Position numbers and translations under genes: made by a program. Shown piece by piece: positions 1 through 11,155 of a stretch of 44,630 nucleotides of DNA. This stretch comes from Purshia tridentata. Its lineage: Eukaryota; Streptophyta; Magnoliopsida; Rosales; Rosaceae. The stretch covers positions 1 through 44,630 of the forward strand of contig QANT01001888.1 in NCBI GenBank assembly GCA_003254885.1, given 5' to 3'. Numbering within the stretch: position 1 is the stretch's first letter; each line of letters starts with the position of its first letter. Under the pieces are notes generated by a model. The model was not told the DNA's origin. It made no database searches and saw nothing but the letters and a program-made list of their open reading frames with translations.

Positions 1-1700
1 TTAATTCCATTATTAAATGTGAAATTTTGAAAGTTAATTCTTTTTTCTTTTTTTTTTCTAATAAAGACTGTTGACCTTTTTTTTTATAATTAAAAATTTT
101 AAATTTCGAATAATGCTCGAGTTCTGAGCTAATATGGACCCACAAGGTCACTTCGATGGTTCGACCACTAATTAAAGATTATATTTTTAAATTTAAAAAA
201 AGGCTATAAATCTTTAAATTAAGCAAATATTAGCTAGTTTTTAAAATTTCTCTTTTTAAATGTATATAATTGATGCGTTGTCATTTTTTATCCACCACAT
301 GGATTGTATACACAACCCACATAACAATAAAATAAAACAAAACAGAAATATAGTACTATAGTTATATTATGAAATTCAATATTTTGTGCAAGATCATTAT
401 TACAAAATAAGATTTTCTTGTGACAAAAACAAAGTTAGCAAAAGAAAATGTCACACACAAAAATATATATATATATATAGCAATGTAATATTGAAATAAA
501 ATAAAATAAAATAAAATCGAATGTGATGATAAGGTAATGCTATCATTTTAATTTTATGCCTTTTAAAGTACAAGTGCAATTAATTGTTTGTACGAAAGAA
601 CGGTGACGTATTACATTTTATGACTTTTTCTTCTCGGGTGGGGAAGCCGGCGGTTTGTGGAGTAAACGACAAGAGTTGGTTGCATCATGCATGTTTGGCA
701 GCGGTGATAAGGATTGAGTGGTCGGCTGAGTTAGTCGACATAAGACGATGTGATTATTAAATCATTAATTATCACAATTTTGAAATGTGACATATGACGA
801 TGTTATCTGCTACTTTGGTTTAATCGAAGGAGTCTCAATTTCTCTAAAAAAAAAAAATGTGACATATCAATTCTTACCTAACTTGAAATTAGATTATCCA
901 TGCATCTTGATTGCTCTAGATATATGTCCAAACTTGGTAGAGCAGAATTACCATACTACTCAACATCTCTCTCTTATTTTATCCGGCCAATCATAATGTT
1001 GACAACATTTTCATAGTGTAGTAATGTTATGTATACCGTATATGGTATTTACAGGTAACATAATTAATCATATTTCTCATAAAAGCAAGATTCAATTATA
1101 TGAATGAACGAGTTTTTTATGAAAATAATATTCTCTTACCAGACAATTAAAAAGCATAACTAGCGTTCAAACGCTCACGTATATTTCGCATAAACAAAAA
1201 AAAAAAAAAAACNATTTCGCATAAACAAAAAAAAAAAAACCCTTTTATCATATTTTGTCTTGTAATACGTTAGCGTTACCAAGCACTACAAAGACAATAC
1301 AAACCTGCATCATTTTAGTATATTGACTGGTAGAGGCCCAGACTATTGAATGAGCAGCAACAACCAGTCCACAGTCCATTCTTGAGAGGGCTTTATGAAT
1401 AGAGTAATTGCTAGCAGAGCCCATGTTCCCAAATCCCAGCCTGGTTTGCAGTCTGCATTATCTTGCCAATTGCCTTATCAGTTATTAGTGATTCTGTACA
1501 AGGCAAGAGTGTAAATTTCTTTCATGGAAAATTGCAATTTAGAGCCGCCAAACTGATTAAGGGTCTCAGGGCTTTGTGGCTAAATTCCAACATACAACAT
1601 GCATTGCCAGTATTCTTCCTTGTTGGAACTGTAAGTCCAGATTAAGCAATGCTAAAAGCTACAATCCAAAGGCTGCCCAATCTTCTCCGCCAAAAAAAAC
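1..1700. other. AT-rich intergenic spacer
   Basis: There is no supportable gene here. The stretch is AT-rich, with an (AT)n run near 462-479, a short AAAAT-type repeat near 495-516, and poly-A tracts around a single ambiguous base at 1213. The open frames (for example 787-996 and 1463-1645) are short and resemble no family I know. Part of 1700-2277 may be the 3' untranslated region of the minus-strand gene that ends at 2278, but I could not place a polyadenylation site. Confidence 0.5.
1183..1239. repeat. Duplicated sequence around a single N (probable assembly join)
   Basis: The string ATTTCGCATAAAC followed by poly-A begins at 1183 and again at 1214, with one N at 1213 between the copies. 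An unresolved base between two identical ends is what an unmerged contig overlap looks like. A second case with the same structure lies at 38943. I read this as an assembly artefact rather than biology. Confidence 0.7.
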
Positions 1701-2277
1701 CCAAAAAGAGTTCATGTATGATAGCTCAAGCAGCGGTGAAAACTAGTAGTTTCTTTGACAAATTTTACATAGATACAACCGTCAAAATAAGGGGAAGGGA
1801 AAAACAATGAGATTCATGTATCCTTCCACCTGGCACATCAATCTCAAAGGCATTCGCAAAAAATGAAGGGAAATCTTTCAGACCCTCTTCCTATGCTGAT
1901 GGGCAAGATATATATGCCTCAATACACTGTGATATCTTCCTCTGATATACAGTCATCTTAATATAACTAAATGCCAGCCAATCTCTCTTAGAATTGCTAT
2001 TGGTATATAATAGGGGTCTTATAAAAGATAAACGAGGTCAGTCACAACATCGAAAATAATTGCGGTAGCAACACAGCACCAAGTAAATATTAGAAGTCTT
2101 AATAATATATATTGTACATAGATGATAACGTTATGGCAGTCTAATGCAGACCACCTGAAATATATAATTTTTTTCCACTTTCCGTTTTCCCCTTGTTTTC
2201 TTATACACAGCATTGTTGATATAAAACTATATCATCAAGAATCAAAAGAAGAATAAAGATATGTACATTTTACAGTG

Positions 2278-3420
2278 TCACCAGAAATTATCATCAAATG
2301 CTACCCCTGTGGACGGAGATGGATTATCGACTTCTTCCTCCAATTCCAACTCTGGCTCTCCAGACCCAAATTCAGCTGATTCAATATCAGCAAGATGCTT
2401 CAAATCAACCACAGATAGCTCATCCAGGCGCCTAACCACCAAGTCTGCAGCTGCAAGCTCATATACAGGATGGTTGCTAGCAACAGCCACACACTTCATC
2501 CGGGCATCGTGGGCAGCCTCCACCGTTTGATTTGAGTTCCCAAACACAATGCACCGCTCAGGTATGAATTTTAGAAGCTGTGCTGCATACACAAACATTT
2601 CTGGATCAGGCTTGCCCCTTTGAACATCTTCTGCAGCTACCATCACATTGAAGCATCCTTCAATACCAATATTTCTCATTCCAGCCTCAAGCGTTTTTCT
2701 AGGACGTGTAGAGACCAATGCCATTGGTATATTGTAATGCATCAAGACATTCACAAATTCTTTTGATCCAGCTCGTAAACTATATATGCCACCCTGCAAA
2801 GCTTGGTAAATGTCTTCTTTTCGAGCACCCATTCTTCTCATTTGCGCTGGGTCTCTTGTCCAGCAGAGAACTTCAGAAATTGCCTGTTCATTCTTCATAC
2901 CCTCCATTCTTCTAAGAATGAAAGTGGGGGGAGGAGATTTTCCTTCTTCTTGAGAAAGAACTAGCCAGGCCTGCTTCTCGAGATCAGGATTGTCTTCAAT
3001 CAAAACTCCTTCCCACTCAAATATGGCAACTAGCCAACCACTACCCATCTGCTCTTGTCGAAGCAAGGGATTATGTAGTGAAGGGTTATCTGCTTTATTC
3101 TCTGGTGGCCACAAACCAGGTTTTCGATCAATACCTGTATCAGTGGGATAATTCCATTTCTGGGGAATCCTATCATCCTTGAATGAATATGTCTCTTTTG
3201 TTAGCTGCATTGCAAGGGCCTTAATTAGAGAATTTTTTGAGTGATCAACTCTCAACCTTGGAAAAGCAGGAGACATCACAGTCCTTCTACCAAGAATTTC
3301 TGCTATAGGGAACCGATAGTTATCTGAAGACCTCCTCTTGTTGGAAACATCCTTCCCGAAAGCTCCAGTATAGAGCGGTCGATGCCCAAGAAGTAATGTT
3401 GAAGCAATTGATTCAACCAT
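2278..3420 (-). CDS. PYRP2: 5-amino-6-(5-phospho-D-ribitylamino)uracil phosphatase (PYRP2-like, plastid HAD enzyme)
   Basis: One coding exon of 380 aa starts at the ATG at 3418-3420; the open frame continues upstream only through a TTG. By family it is the plant HAD phosphatase that removes phosphate from the riboflavin precursor ARPP in plastids. Residues 1 to about 60 are basic and Ser-rich, as in a transit peptide, and the HAD core runs from about 128 to 340. Visible HAD landmarks are motif I FEWEGV (134-139), motif II VSTRP (236-240), motif III K270 in RGKPDPEMF, and motif IV VFGNSNQT (292-299). The usual DxD nucleophile pair is E135-W-E137, and the usual acidic pair of motif IV is G-N. 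The acidic C-terminus has little structure. A 5' UTR intron from about 4056 (CCAG|GTTT) to about 3450 is plausible. The identification rests on remembered similarity to At4g11570. A catalytically altered paralogue is the main alternative. Confidence 0.83.
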   Translation of the reverse strand: MVESIASTLLLGHRPLYTGAFGKDVSNKRRSSDNYRFPIAEILGRRTVMSPAFPRLRVDHSKNSLIKALAMQLTKETYSFKDDRIPQKWNYPTDTGIDRKPGLWPPENKADNPSLHNPLLRQEQMGSGWLVAIFEWEGVLIEDNPDLEKQAWLVLSQEEGKSPPPTFILRRMEGMKNEQAISEVLCWTRDPAQMRRMGARKEDIYQALQGGIYSLRAGSKEFVNVLMHYNIPMALVSTRPRKTLEAGMRNIGIEGCFNVMVAAEDVQRGKPDPEMFVYAAQLLKFIPERCIVFGNSNQTVEAAHDARMKCVAVASNHPVYELAAADLVVRRLDELSVVDLKHLADIESAEFGSGEPELELEEEVDNPSPSTGVAFDDNFW

Positions 3421-4054
3421 TTTTGACCCAAGACAACAGATCAACCAAGCTAGACTTTTATAGCTTAAAAGATTCTCCTTATGCCACAGACCCTTTTGAG
3501 TTCTAGGTGAATTCTATAGTTCTAAGCCAAATCTGAGTCAATTTGAAACCTATCAGAACCTATCCAACCCAGGATTTAGCACTATAATTCAACTGTACTT
3601 GCCAGGTCAAATATAACCTAACTTATATGTATATTTGATTGAATACCCAATACTTTGTGATAACTAAGTTGCAGTTATTCTTTACCAAATCCAGCTATAT
3701 TGTCAAAGAACCATAAAAAAACATTCCCTTGAAGCAAAAACTAAGCATAACCCATTAGACCTATCAACCCAAACCCCCCAAATTAACAATCCCACAGCTT
3801 AAAGCTATTAAATATCCAACCCCAGAAAAGTAACAAGTTGCAAACAAAAGGGGAAAAAGAAAATATAGAATATACACAGCAAAGACCCACCAAATATCAG
3901 CCAAAATACAAGTCTTATTACCTCTAAAATTAACCAGATTTCACTCACAAACCAACCCCAACTGGCCAGGAACTAAATATATACAAAGAGAATAACTTTT
4001 TTTATGTTACAACTGGAATATGTAAAATTCAAAAGCACATATATAGAAAAAGAA

Positions 4055-4228
4055 ACCTGGGCAAGGACCAAAGGGTTGAATGAAGAACTGGGTACGTCTG
4101 AGAAAATCGCAAAAGAGAGAGAGAGAGAGTGAAAATTCTTCAGAAAACGGATTAGATGAATCTCTCCCCTTTTTGCGTTTCTTGAAGAAGAGGTTTTTTT
4201 GTGGCTTATAAATTGTTAAATGTTGCAT

Positions 4229-4261
<33 letters not shown>

Positions 4262-4430
4262 GTGATGGCGGCGAAAGTTACCGGCTGGGAGAACACGTGT
4301 CCGTGTTTTGATTCGATAACTTTTAACTCTTCTCGGTGACTGATGAGTGATGGTAGCTCTTTTTGGGTGAACCACAATTTGCCCCCGATTTGACAAAATA
4401 TTCACGGTACCCGCCATTTCTAGTTATGAC
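4055..4430 (-). promoter_or_regulatory. Probable 5' UTR exon and core promoter of PYRP2-like gene
   Basis: On the minus strand this stretch holds CT-rich leader sequence including a (CT)n run (GA on the plus strand, 4231-4259). It ends in a good donor, CCAG|GTTTC, at 4057/4056, which could pair with an acceptor near 3450, just upstream of the ATG. CT-rich leaders are common in plant 5' UTRs. The transcription start is not determined. Confidence 0.4.
4231..4259. repeat. (GA)n microsatellite
   Basis: An uninterrupted GA dinucleotide run of about 29 bases lies within the probable 5' UTR of the minus-strand PYRP2-like gene. A shorter GA run lies near 4117-4128. Runs of this kind vary in length and are natural binding sites for GAGA-type factors. 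Confidence 0.9.
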
Positions 4431-4794
4431 CGTTTGTACAAACTGAAATTTAACCCGGACAATTTATTTAATAAATTAAGTAAATATGATTATATGATCT
4501 AACTTTTTTTAATTCCCATTCAAATTTGGACAAACATGGGTGAGCTTCGATTTGTAAAAGTAGAAAAAAAAAAAAAAACTACCGATTGAAGTATAGGAAC
4601 CTTCAGCGGTATGATTTAAAGTGTTAATGGATCGACTTGTTTATTATATTTGTCAAGTAACGTTAAGGAGGGTGTAGTGTTTATAGATTTATATAGACTT
4701 TCTTTAAGTTGCTGACTTCTACATAATTTATATATTTTCACAGAGTTTTACAGAGTCTATAGAAATCCTTATAAATCTGCAGAGAATAGATTGG

Positions 4795-5066
4795 ATTTAT
4801 AATGACTTTGAAATACACATAAAAGTCTTTCAAAGTCTTTAAAAATCCATCATTAAATGAAGTCTATAAAAGTCTATGACTTTTTTAATACATATATATT
4901 TTTATGAACTTTTTAAAAGTCATTAAAAGTCATAATTAAATACCACATGACTTTTATAGACTCTTTAACATTCTTAATTGAATACATATAAATTTTTACA
5001 AATTTTTTTAAAGTCTTTAAAAGTCTTAATTGAATACCACATGATTTTTAAACTTCATAAAAGTCT
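4795..5066. repeat. Degenerate tandem repeat rich in AAAGTC motifs
   Basis: The motif AAAGTC or its complement GACTTT recurs more than a dozen times. A longer unit is visible: TACCACATGA occurs at 4941 and again at 5035, a 94-bp spacing, each preceded by AAAAGTC and AATTAAA/AATTGAA. The repeat abuts the possible MITE at 5067. It may be the body of an old non-autonomous transposon or a degraded satellite; the sequence does not decide. Confidence 0.55.
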
Positions 5067-5264
5067 TAAGGGCCTGTTTTGCAGTGCTTTTAGAATTGTC
5101 AAAAATGTATATAAGTGCTTTTGGGTTATAAAAGCACTTCAAATACTTTTGTATGAACCACTTAAAATTTTTATAAATATTTGTATATGATTTTTTGCAG
5201 AACCGCTTCTAGCAAAAACGTTACTAAATAAAAACGCTTCTAAGAAGTAATGCCAAACATACTC
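5067..5264. mobile_element. Possible short MITE with degenerate inverted ends
   Basis: The left end reads TAAGGGCCTGTTTTGCAGTG. The right end complements to a partly matching GTATGTTTGGCATTACTT. Near-complementary AAGTGCTTTT/AAAAGCACTT strings lie inside. The left end shares TAAGGGCC(A/T)GTTT with the well-preserved MITE at 43662. No target-site duplication is clear and the right terminus has drifted, so the call is tentative. Confidence 0.4.
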
Positions 5265-8045
5265 AAATATCAAAATTTAAAATTTTGTATATTTAACCAT
5301 GATTATATTTTATTTTATATCAATAAAAAGTAGCATTTGTTTTCTATTATGGATTTTCAGGAATTTCATCATCAATTTGATGACAAAAGGGTAATTTTAT
5401 TTCATCAATTTCTTTAATAGTTATTTTAATTTACTATAAACTTGGTCCTAGTCTAGATAATGGGTAATTAATTTTACACATCAAAAAGGGTTTGAGTTTT
5501 ATGTTCTTTTATAATCGTAGCTGATATTTTCTCATCCTTCAGCAACTTAAAATGACCCCAAATGCTCTCTACCCCAAAAGGGTCCCAATTGATCGAATGT
5601 TACTCAACCAAATAATCATTAGCAGCGAGTATTTTTTATAAATAAAATTTGTAACGCTGACATTTTTATTGTCTTAATTTATGATCATTGGACAATTGAT
5701 TCAGATAGCTATATTTTGCTGTTATGCATGTTTAGAAAATATATTAAGAACTAAATGTATTACTAATTATACGAATAAAATAAGTATAAAGTCCTACTTC
5801 TCTATGTAAATTGACTTTGCCATCCCATCAACAATTAAATAATAAAAAGGTTGTAAAATATTTGCATTGCAAATAGATTGCCTTCCAATAATTTAATTTT
5901 CCAATAGAGAGAACCACAGGAAAGGAAGGAGAAGAGTCCATTTTTGCTGATCACCACAAAAAGGTGGTGGTAATGAATCTGAAGGAGAAGGTGAGGTGTG
6001 ACATAAACAAGGAGACTAATTAAGGGAGAGTTTACTTCATATAGTCACCATCAGATGAACTAGTCCATGCATGTTTTGTTTCCCGCAGACCTTTCTCATT
6101 GCTTTTTTCTAATATTATAAACTCAAACAACCATTTATTGATTATTCTCATATGATTTGAGTTTTGAGACAATTATTTTATTTTAAGATTGTTTTTTGGT
6201 ACTCATTTTCACTCTTTTTATTCTAACTTATATAATCACTAAGACATGAAAACAATTACAAGAGTGCAACTACACAAAATTAGAGTGTGAAAATTATCAC
6301 TCTTGTATTTAAGTGAATTATTTTATTAATTGTTTTGAAGAAATCTAGACATTCATCTCAAAATCAATTGGCAATGAGAAGAGTAATTCAAACTTTTATT
6401 GTTCACTATGTGTTGGATGACGTGAGAACACGTGTAGTTATTTGATATAACGTACACTTAGATAGCCTGATCTGATACTATGAATAAATCTAGGCATTTA
6501 TTCTAAAATCAATTAACAATAAAAGGAGCAGCTCAAATCTTTATAAGTCACTATATATGCAAGACCTCACATTTTTTTTGTGAGATATTTCTCTCAACAT
6601 GGTGCTCCTCTTGTTATGGTCTTTCATAATAAATAAATGAGAAAAATATTGTTAATTAATAAAAGAATTTAACTTGGTCAGACCCATGATTGTTTTCTAT
6701 AAGCAAGCAATTTGGCAGGCAACAAACTGAAGATCACTTTAGGAAGAGCCAATAACTGGCCTAAACCATATTATTCAAACTCTTGCACCCAATTAAGTGA
6801 CAGTACGTGCTGCATGTGGACTTGTATCAATATTGGTCATGGAAAATCGGCAAACTCCAAATGGTACTTTTGAAGTCTAGGAACAAAGCCAATATTTCAC
6901 AAGTAAGAAAGTAGTACTATTCAACCTTGGCATGCAACCATGCAAGGAATGATGCTTGTACGTAAAGGTCAAACATGGCCAAAACCATCTCCATCTACCG
7001 ACGATAACATTCTGTATCAGATGCTACAAACAAGGGTTTAATGGACACCAACATGATTGTGACACGTATAAAGGTGTAGATTAATACAAGGTTAAATTTC
7101 ACTTTCATATATATATATATATATTAGGTATGATTCCACTTTAGTTTTTTTCTATGACTGTTGGAAACTAAAGTAGAAGTAGAACCCAATCTTTCAATAA
7201 TAAAATATAGAATCATACTTAATTTAATTCATTTTTTTTTCTTTATGATTTTGATAGGTGGAACAAAAATGTGGTTCTACGGTGCAGAAAATAGCAATGG
7301 GTGGCACCATGGATATTCGATAAGTACAAACTAGGTGGGCCCGAGTTTAGAGGCGTGGAGATGCTTCGAAATGTGTTTGTGTGTAATTGACAAAAAAATA
7401 AATTTGAGTGTTTGTGTGTTGTGGAAGGAATGCCAGGCAGCTTCATATCTGCAAATTTGCTAGGTCATAGCAACCCCAAGTAGGCCCATTTCACCAGGAT
7501 ACACTTTTGCCACGATATTACGCCAACTTGTCGCTACTTGTTCTACATATTTTTCTTGCCATTTTAAACATTTCTTAAATTCAAGTTCTCAAATACCAAA
7601 AATAAAAAAAGACTTTTTACATACAATGGGCTATTTTTATTTCCTAGTTTGTTTTTGTATTGTTTGGTTATGAGACTTCTACTACCTTACATCTATTTTT
7701 TAATGAGAATTTTTACAAGTGTTATAATTTATGAATATTTAGATGAAATTATTTGGTACATTTGTATTTTAGGGGAATTATATTCATATGTCTATCTAAT
7801 TTAATTAAAAATATATATTAACTCAAGTTAAATTAATTTTAACGTTTCAAGAGGAAAATTTTCAATAAAAATTAATATTTTTTAAAAATAGTATCTAATG
7901 ATTTACTTTAAATAAAATTATGTTAATCAGCTCGATACACTCGAGTTACTAAGTTCGATTTTTCGGCTCGTTGAAGCTTGGCTTGTATAAGCAAAACACA
8001 AGCTGGAAAGGGGGGCCTTAAAAGGCATGTCGTTTTTGGAGGGGA

Positions 8046-8075
8046 GGCCCATAAGCCTATAAGCCCATAAGCCCA
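8046..8075 (-). promoter_or_regulatory. Cluster of three site II (TGGGCY) elements
   Basis: Read on the minus strand there is one TGGGCC (8046-8051) and two TGGGCT (8062-8067 and 8070-8075), spaced 16 and 8 bases apart, about 100 bp upstream of the ATG at 8177. Site II elements are known in plant promoters of ribosomal protein, cell-cycle and other growth-linked genes and are bound by TCP factors. This fits a housekeeping RNA-processing gene. Confidence 0.6.
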
Positions 8076-8176
8076 TAAACTCCTCCGTCTCTCCCTCTAT
8101 TTCTTTCGGCAGCGCCACCGACCGAGGGTTCGATCAAATTCCCGCAAACCAAAAAGCCTCGAAAACGAAGCAAAAC

Positions 8177-10452
8177 ATGGGCAGGCGAGGAGGAGCCAAG
8201 AGAGCACCAAACACAAACACAGCATCTGAGTCGAACAATACGATATCACTGAGAGAAGAATTAACAGGAAAAAAGCAAAACGTCAACCCCAAGTCCGCAT
8301 TGAAGCTCGAGCACTTGCAGCGACTCGCTTTGTGGGCCACTGGGGAAGCTCCCATTCCTTCTTTGGGCGCCTTCTTCGGCCAAAAGTTGGCCTCTTCTCA
8401 CGAGGCTCTGGGTGTGCCTCCTGACCCTTCTCTGTTTCCTTGCCAGAGGTACTGTAAAAAATTTATAGTTTTTTTTTTGAATAAATTGTGGGAAAAAACA
8501 TGAACGTGTCATATTTGTTGCTGTTAGTGTATGTGTAGTGTGAATTGTTGCAAAGTTGATGGCTTTTTGAGGTTGGTTTTGGAGTTTAAGCTTATTGTTG
8601 TTGTTGCTGTGTTAGTGGGTTGAATAACAAATGGGTGGGCTGTAGAGCATTTTACTAGTTAGAACAACTGCTGTTGGGGTTGATTTGTTTGGATTGTTTT
8701 TGTATTTATGAGTACATTTAGTTGCAAAGTTTATGGCTTTTTGAGCTCAGTTTTGGAGTTGATCCTGTTGTTGTTGCTGCTGCTGCTATGTTAGTGGGTT
8801 GAGTAGCAAATGGGTTTTTTTTAGGGCGGGTTGTAGAGCATTTTACAAACTAGAACTACTGCAATTGGGGTTGATTTGTTTGTGGGGGTGGTTCTGGGCA
8901 TTTAATTATCAAAATTCAACGATAGGCACTGTGTTCTTGAAATGGTAATGCTAGATAATTAAGCGATGTGGATATATGAGGTTTTGTTTTTCAGTAATTG
9001 AAAGCTGATCAGTTGTGTGTTAAGAGAGATGCATACTTGGTAATAGTTGGTAAATAACGTTTGATTCTGTCCCATATACAGGATGAGTATCTTTGATCAT
9101 GGCATGGCTAACACAATGCAAAAAAAAAAAACAAAAACCGGCTAACTGCTTCAATTCAATATCCAAACCTGGTTTGGATTGGATTGTTTAGAAATTTTTA
9201 AACCCAATTGGATTGGATTAGTTGTACCTAAATACTGAATCAAACCAGTCCAATTATAACAGGTATTTTCAACAGTCATTGAGGCACTTTTTCACTTAAC
9301 TCATTTTGCACTATATAGCATGAATCTCAAAATCTTATTAAGGTTAGCTGGAAATTGGCCCCTTACCTTAAAGAGTTAAGAGTGACTTTTCTGATTTTCT
9401 GATGCTGGGAAAACTATTTATCTAGGTGTTCCGGCTGTTTTTTGACCTTCTATGTGTTTTTTTTTCTTCATATTTTTGGACCAGTTGAAGTGCTTTTAAG
9501 ACTCGCAGAGATTTTGAGTAATTATAGTTTCATTATTTTCATATCTTAAATTCCAAATACATTGGCTCTTAAATTAGTAAGCCACTATGGCAAGTCAAAA
9601 AGTTCTTGAAACACAATTATCTTTTAGACGCATTATGCATATGATGTATTGTAGTTTTTACTTCTTGCCCATCCCTTTTTGAAATGAATGATATTATAAA
9701 AAATTTTAAAAAAGTAAAAAATTCTGATCACCATTTTTTCTGTTTGCAGATGTGAAACAATTCTTCAGCCTGGCTTCAACTGCACTGTTCGAATTGAAAA
9801 AAACAGAGCAAAGGCACGACGACGGAGTAAGAAATATATTAATTTCACTCATAACAAGAAACATACTAATTTCACTCAGAACAATGTAGTGTATACATGC
9901 CACTTCTGTTCACATCGGAATTTGAGGAGAGGGACTCCAAAGGGACATATGAAAGAGATATGCCCCCCTAAGACCAAGACAACTTCAAAATTGAAACCTG
10001 CTAAATCCATTTCTAAGAAGCTTGTCAGCTCAAAGAAGAGAATTGTAAGTGAAGATGAGCTTGGTAAAGCGAATGAGATAGCTTCTTTAGCAATCACCGG
10101 AGAGATTCCTACTGTGGACAGTCCTGCAGGTGAAGATAAGGTCAGTAAAGCGAATGAAGTAGCTTCTTCAGCAATGGCTGGAGAGATTCTTACTGTGGAC
10201 ACTTCTGCAACTCCACTGGTGAGAACTGGAGCTACTTTGTTGGAAAGTAAGAGGAGAAAGAGAAACAAATCAGCGTCCAAGAAACCAGCTGAACCTGAAA
10301 ACACTCCTGCTCCAACAGATTCAGAAAGCACAGTCAGCACATCAAACAAACGGAGGCGAAAATCATGGACTAGTTTAAAGGAAATTGTTGAAAGCAAGGA
10401 GCGTAGTGACATACAAAAAATCAGTGATTTGAAAATCCCTTTCTTTGTCTAA
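8177..10452 (+). CDS. RNase P/MRP protein subunit, Rpr2/Rpp21/SNM1 family
   Basis: There are two coding exons, 8177-8448 and 9750-10452, joined AGAG|GTACTG...TTTGCAG|A, giving 324 aa. The family contributes a zinc-binding subunit to the RNase P/MRP ribonucleoproteins that process pre-tRNA and pre-rRNA in the nucleus. The family signature is clear: a conserved helix ALKLEHLQRLALWATG (41-56), then the zinc ligands C89-x-x-C92 (completed only by splicing) and C141-x-x-C144, with a basic linker KNRAKARRR between. The C-terminal half (about 150-324) is a basic, low-complexity tail rich in Lys/Ser/Thr/Ala with an internal 27-residue duplication (about 196-250). The tail is much longer than the domain needs and ends ...KIPFFV. 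The start is the first ATG after the site II cluster. The intron holds a tandem duplication. I recall a similar Arabidopsis gene near At5g41270. Confidence 0.85.
8547..8885 (+). repeat. Imperfect tandem duplication inside the RNase P subunit intron
   Basis: A block of roughly 150-160 bp beginning GTTGCAAAGTTGATGGCTTT at 8547 recurs at 8721 (period about 174 bp). It shares GGAGTT, a GTTGTTGTTGCTG run, TTAGTGGGTTGA, GTAGAGCATTTTAC and GGGGTTGATTTGTTTG in the same order. The copies differ by substitutions and small indels, so the duplication is not recent. It is intronic and non-coding. Confidence 0.8.
10066..10214 (+). repeat. 81-bp coding duplication in the RNase P subunit tail
   Basis: AAAGCGAATGA begins at 10066 and again at 10147, an in-frame 81-bp period that encodes two versions of KANE(I/V)AS-(x)A-(x)GEI-(x)TVD. 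It adds 27 residues to a disordered tail and lies outside the zinc domain. Confidence 0.75.
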
Positions 10453-10974
10453 GTGGGATGATACCTTTTTTTATTTTAGAGATGCAGAGCATGTCCCAAG
10501 AAGATAACGCTTTTGTACTTTGGTAGATCAAATTTTGAATGATATGTAATGGCACGTTAATTCTTTGATTGAATGAGAATGAAGTCTGCAACTTTTATTC
10601 TCCTCAGCTTCAAACTATTATGTTTTGTAGTCTTAGACATGTCTGGTGAAACGGAAAAAGCTTGTACCGCCTCATGAAAATTTTTCTCCTAAACGAAGTG
10701 CTACAAAACCGGCGTCATGTGCCGGCAAAACAAATGTTTCAAGGGGGCTCCAATCCGCTACAGTTAGGTACAGAAAAATAAGGTTGTACCCTCGAGTGTT
10801 GTACAATGCATACCCCTTCCACATTTTTATTTTTCTCTTTCAAACCCGAAATAGAGAAGGATAATAATGTAATTTCGTTCTTTAGCAACAGCTTGTACGA
10901 TGTACAGCAAGGAGTGTCTCGTCGAGTGTGCACATAACTGCTATCAGTGGCGAATCCGATATTTCGGTAAACAA
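10453..10974. other. Spacer between RNase P subunit and AIPP3-like genes
   Basis: This is the 3' UTR and terminator region of the upstream gene followed by the upstream region of the next. The only notable signal is a TGGGCC site II core (minus strand) at about 10976-10981. Open frames here show no family resemblance. Confidence 0.5.
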
Positions 10975-11006
10975 TAGGCCCATTTACAAACACCCGCCAG
11001 GCTCTG

Positions 11007-11014
11007 TATAAATA
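11007..11014 (+). promoter_or_regulatory. TATA box of the AIPP3-like gene
   Basis: TATAAATA, about 150 bp upstream of the ATG at 11156, is followed by a CT/GA-rich leader. A start of transcription around 11037-11045 would be expected. The assignment rests on sequence and position only. Confidence 0.65.
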
Positions 11015-11155
11015 GCTCACGACCCACGTCTCCTCACCAATTGGCGGTCGGGAAATCCATTTCGTTGTGAGCTTCTGGAGAGTGAGAGAGACGCAGCAGA
11101 TAGAGCGAGAGAGCGCTTGACACAGCGAAACGAAACGCAGCGTTTTACCTCTTAA

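Larger units (their letters stand above)
4431..8040. other. Long AT-rich intergenic spacer
   Basis: About 3.6 kb separates the divergent PYRP2-like and RNase P subunit genes. No coding sequence is supportable. It contains the AAAGTC-rich repeat and the possible MITE listed separately, an (AT)n run near 7109-7125, and otherwise unremarkable AT-rich DNA. Confidence 0.55.

Noticed and set aside
1463..1645. 60-codon plus-strand open frame in the left spacer
   Set aside because: It is short, without splice partners or family resemblance, and cannot be told apart from chance.
4007..4417. 136-codon open frame on the minus strand
   Set aside because: It is mostly a CT microsatellite read as Ser-Leu repeats within a probable 5' UTR. 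No family features were seen.
9876..10412. 178-codon open frame on the minus strand
   Set aside because: It is antisense to exon 2 of the RNase P subunit gene. The plus frame has the zinc motif and clean splice continuity; the minus frame is hydrophobic low-complexity sequence.
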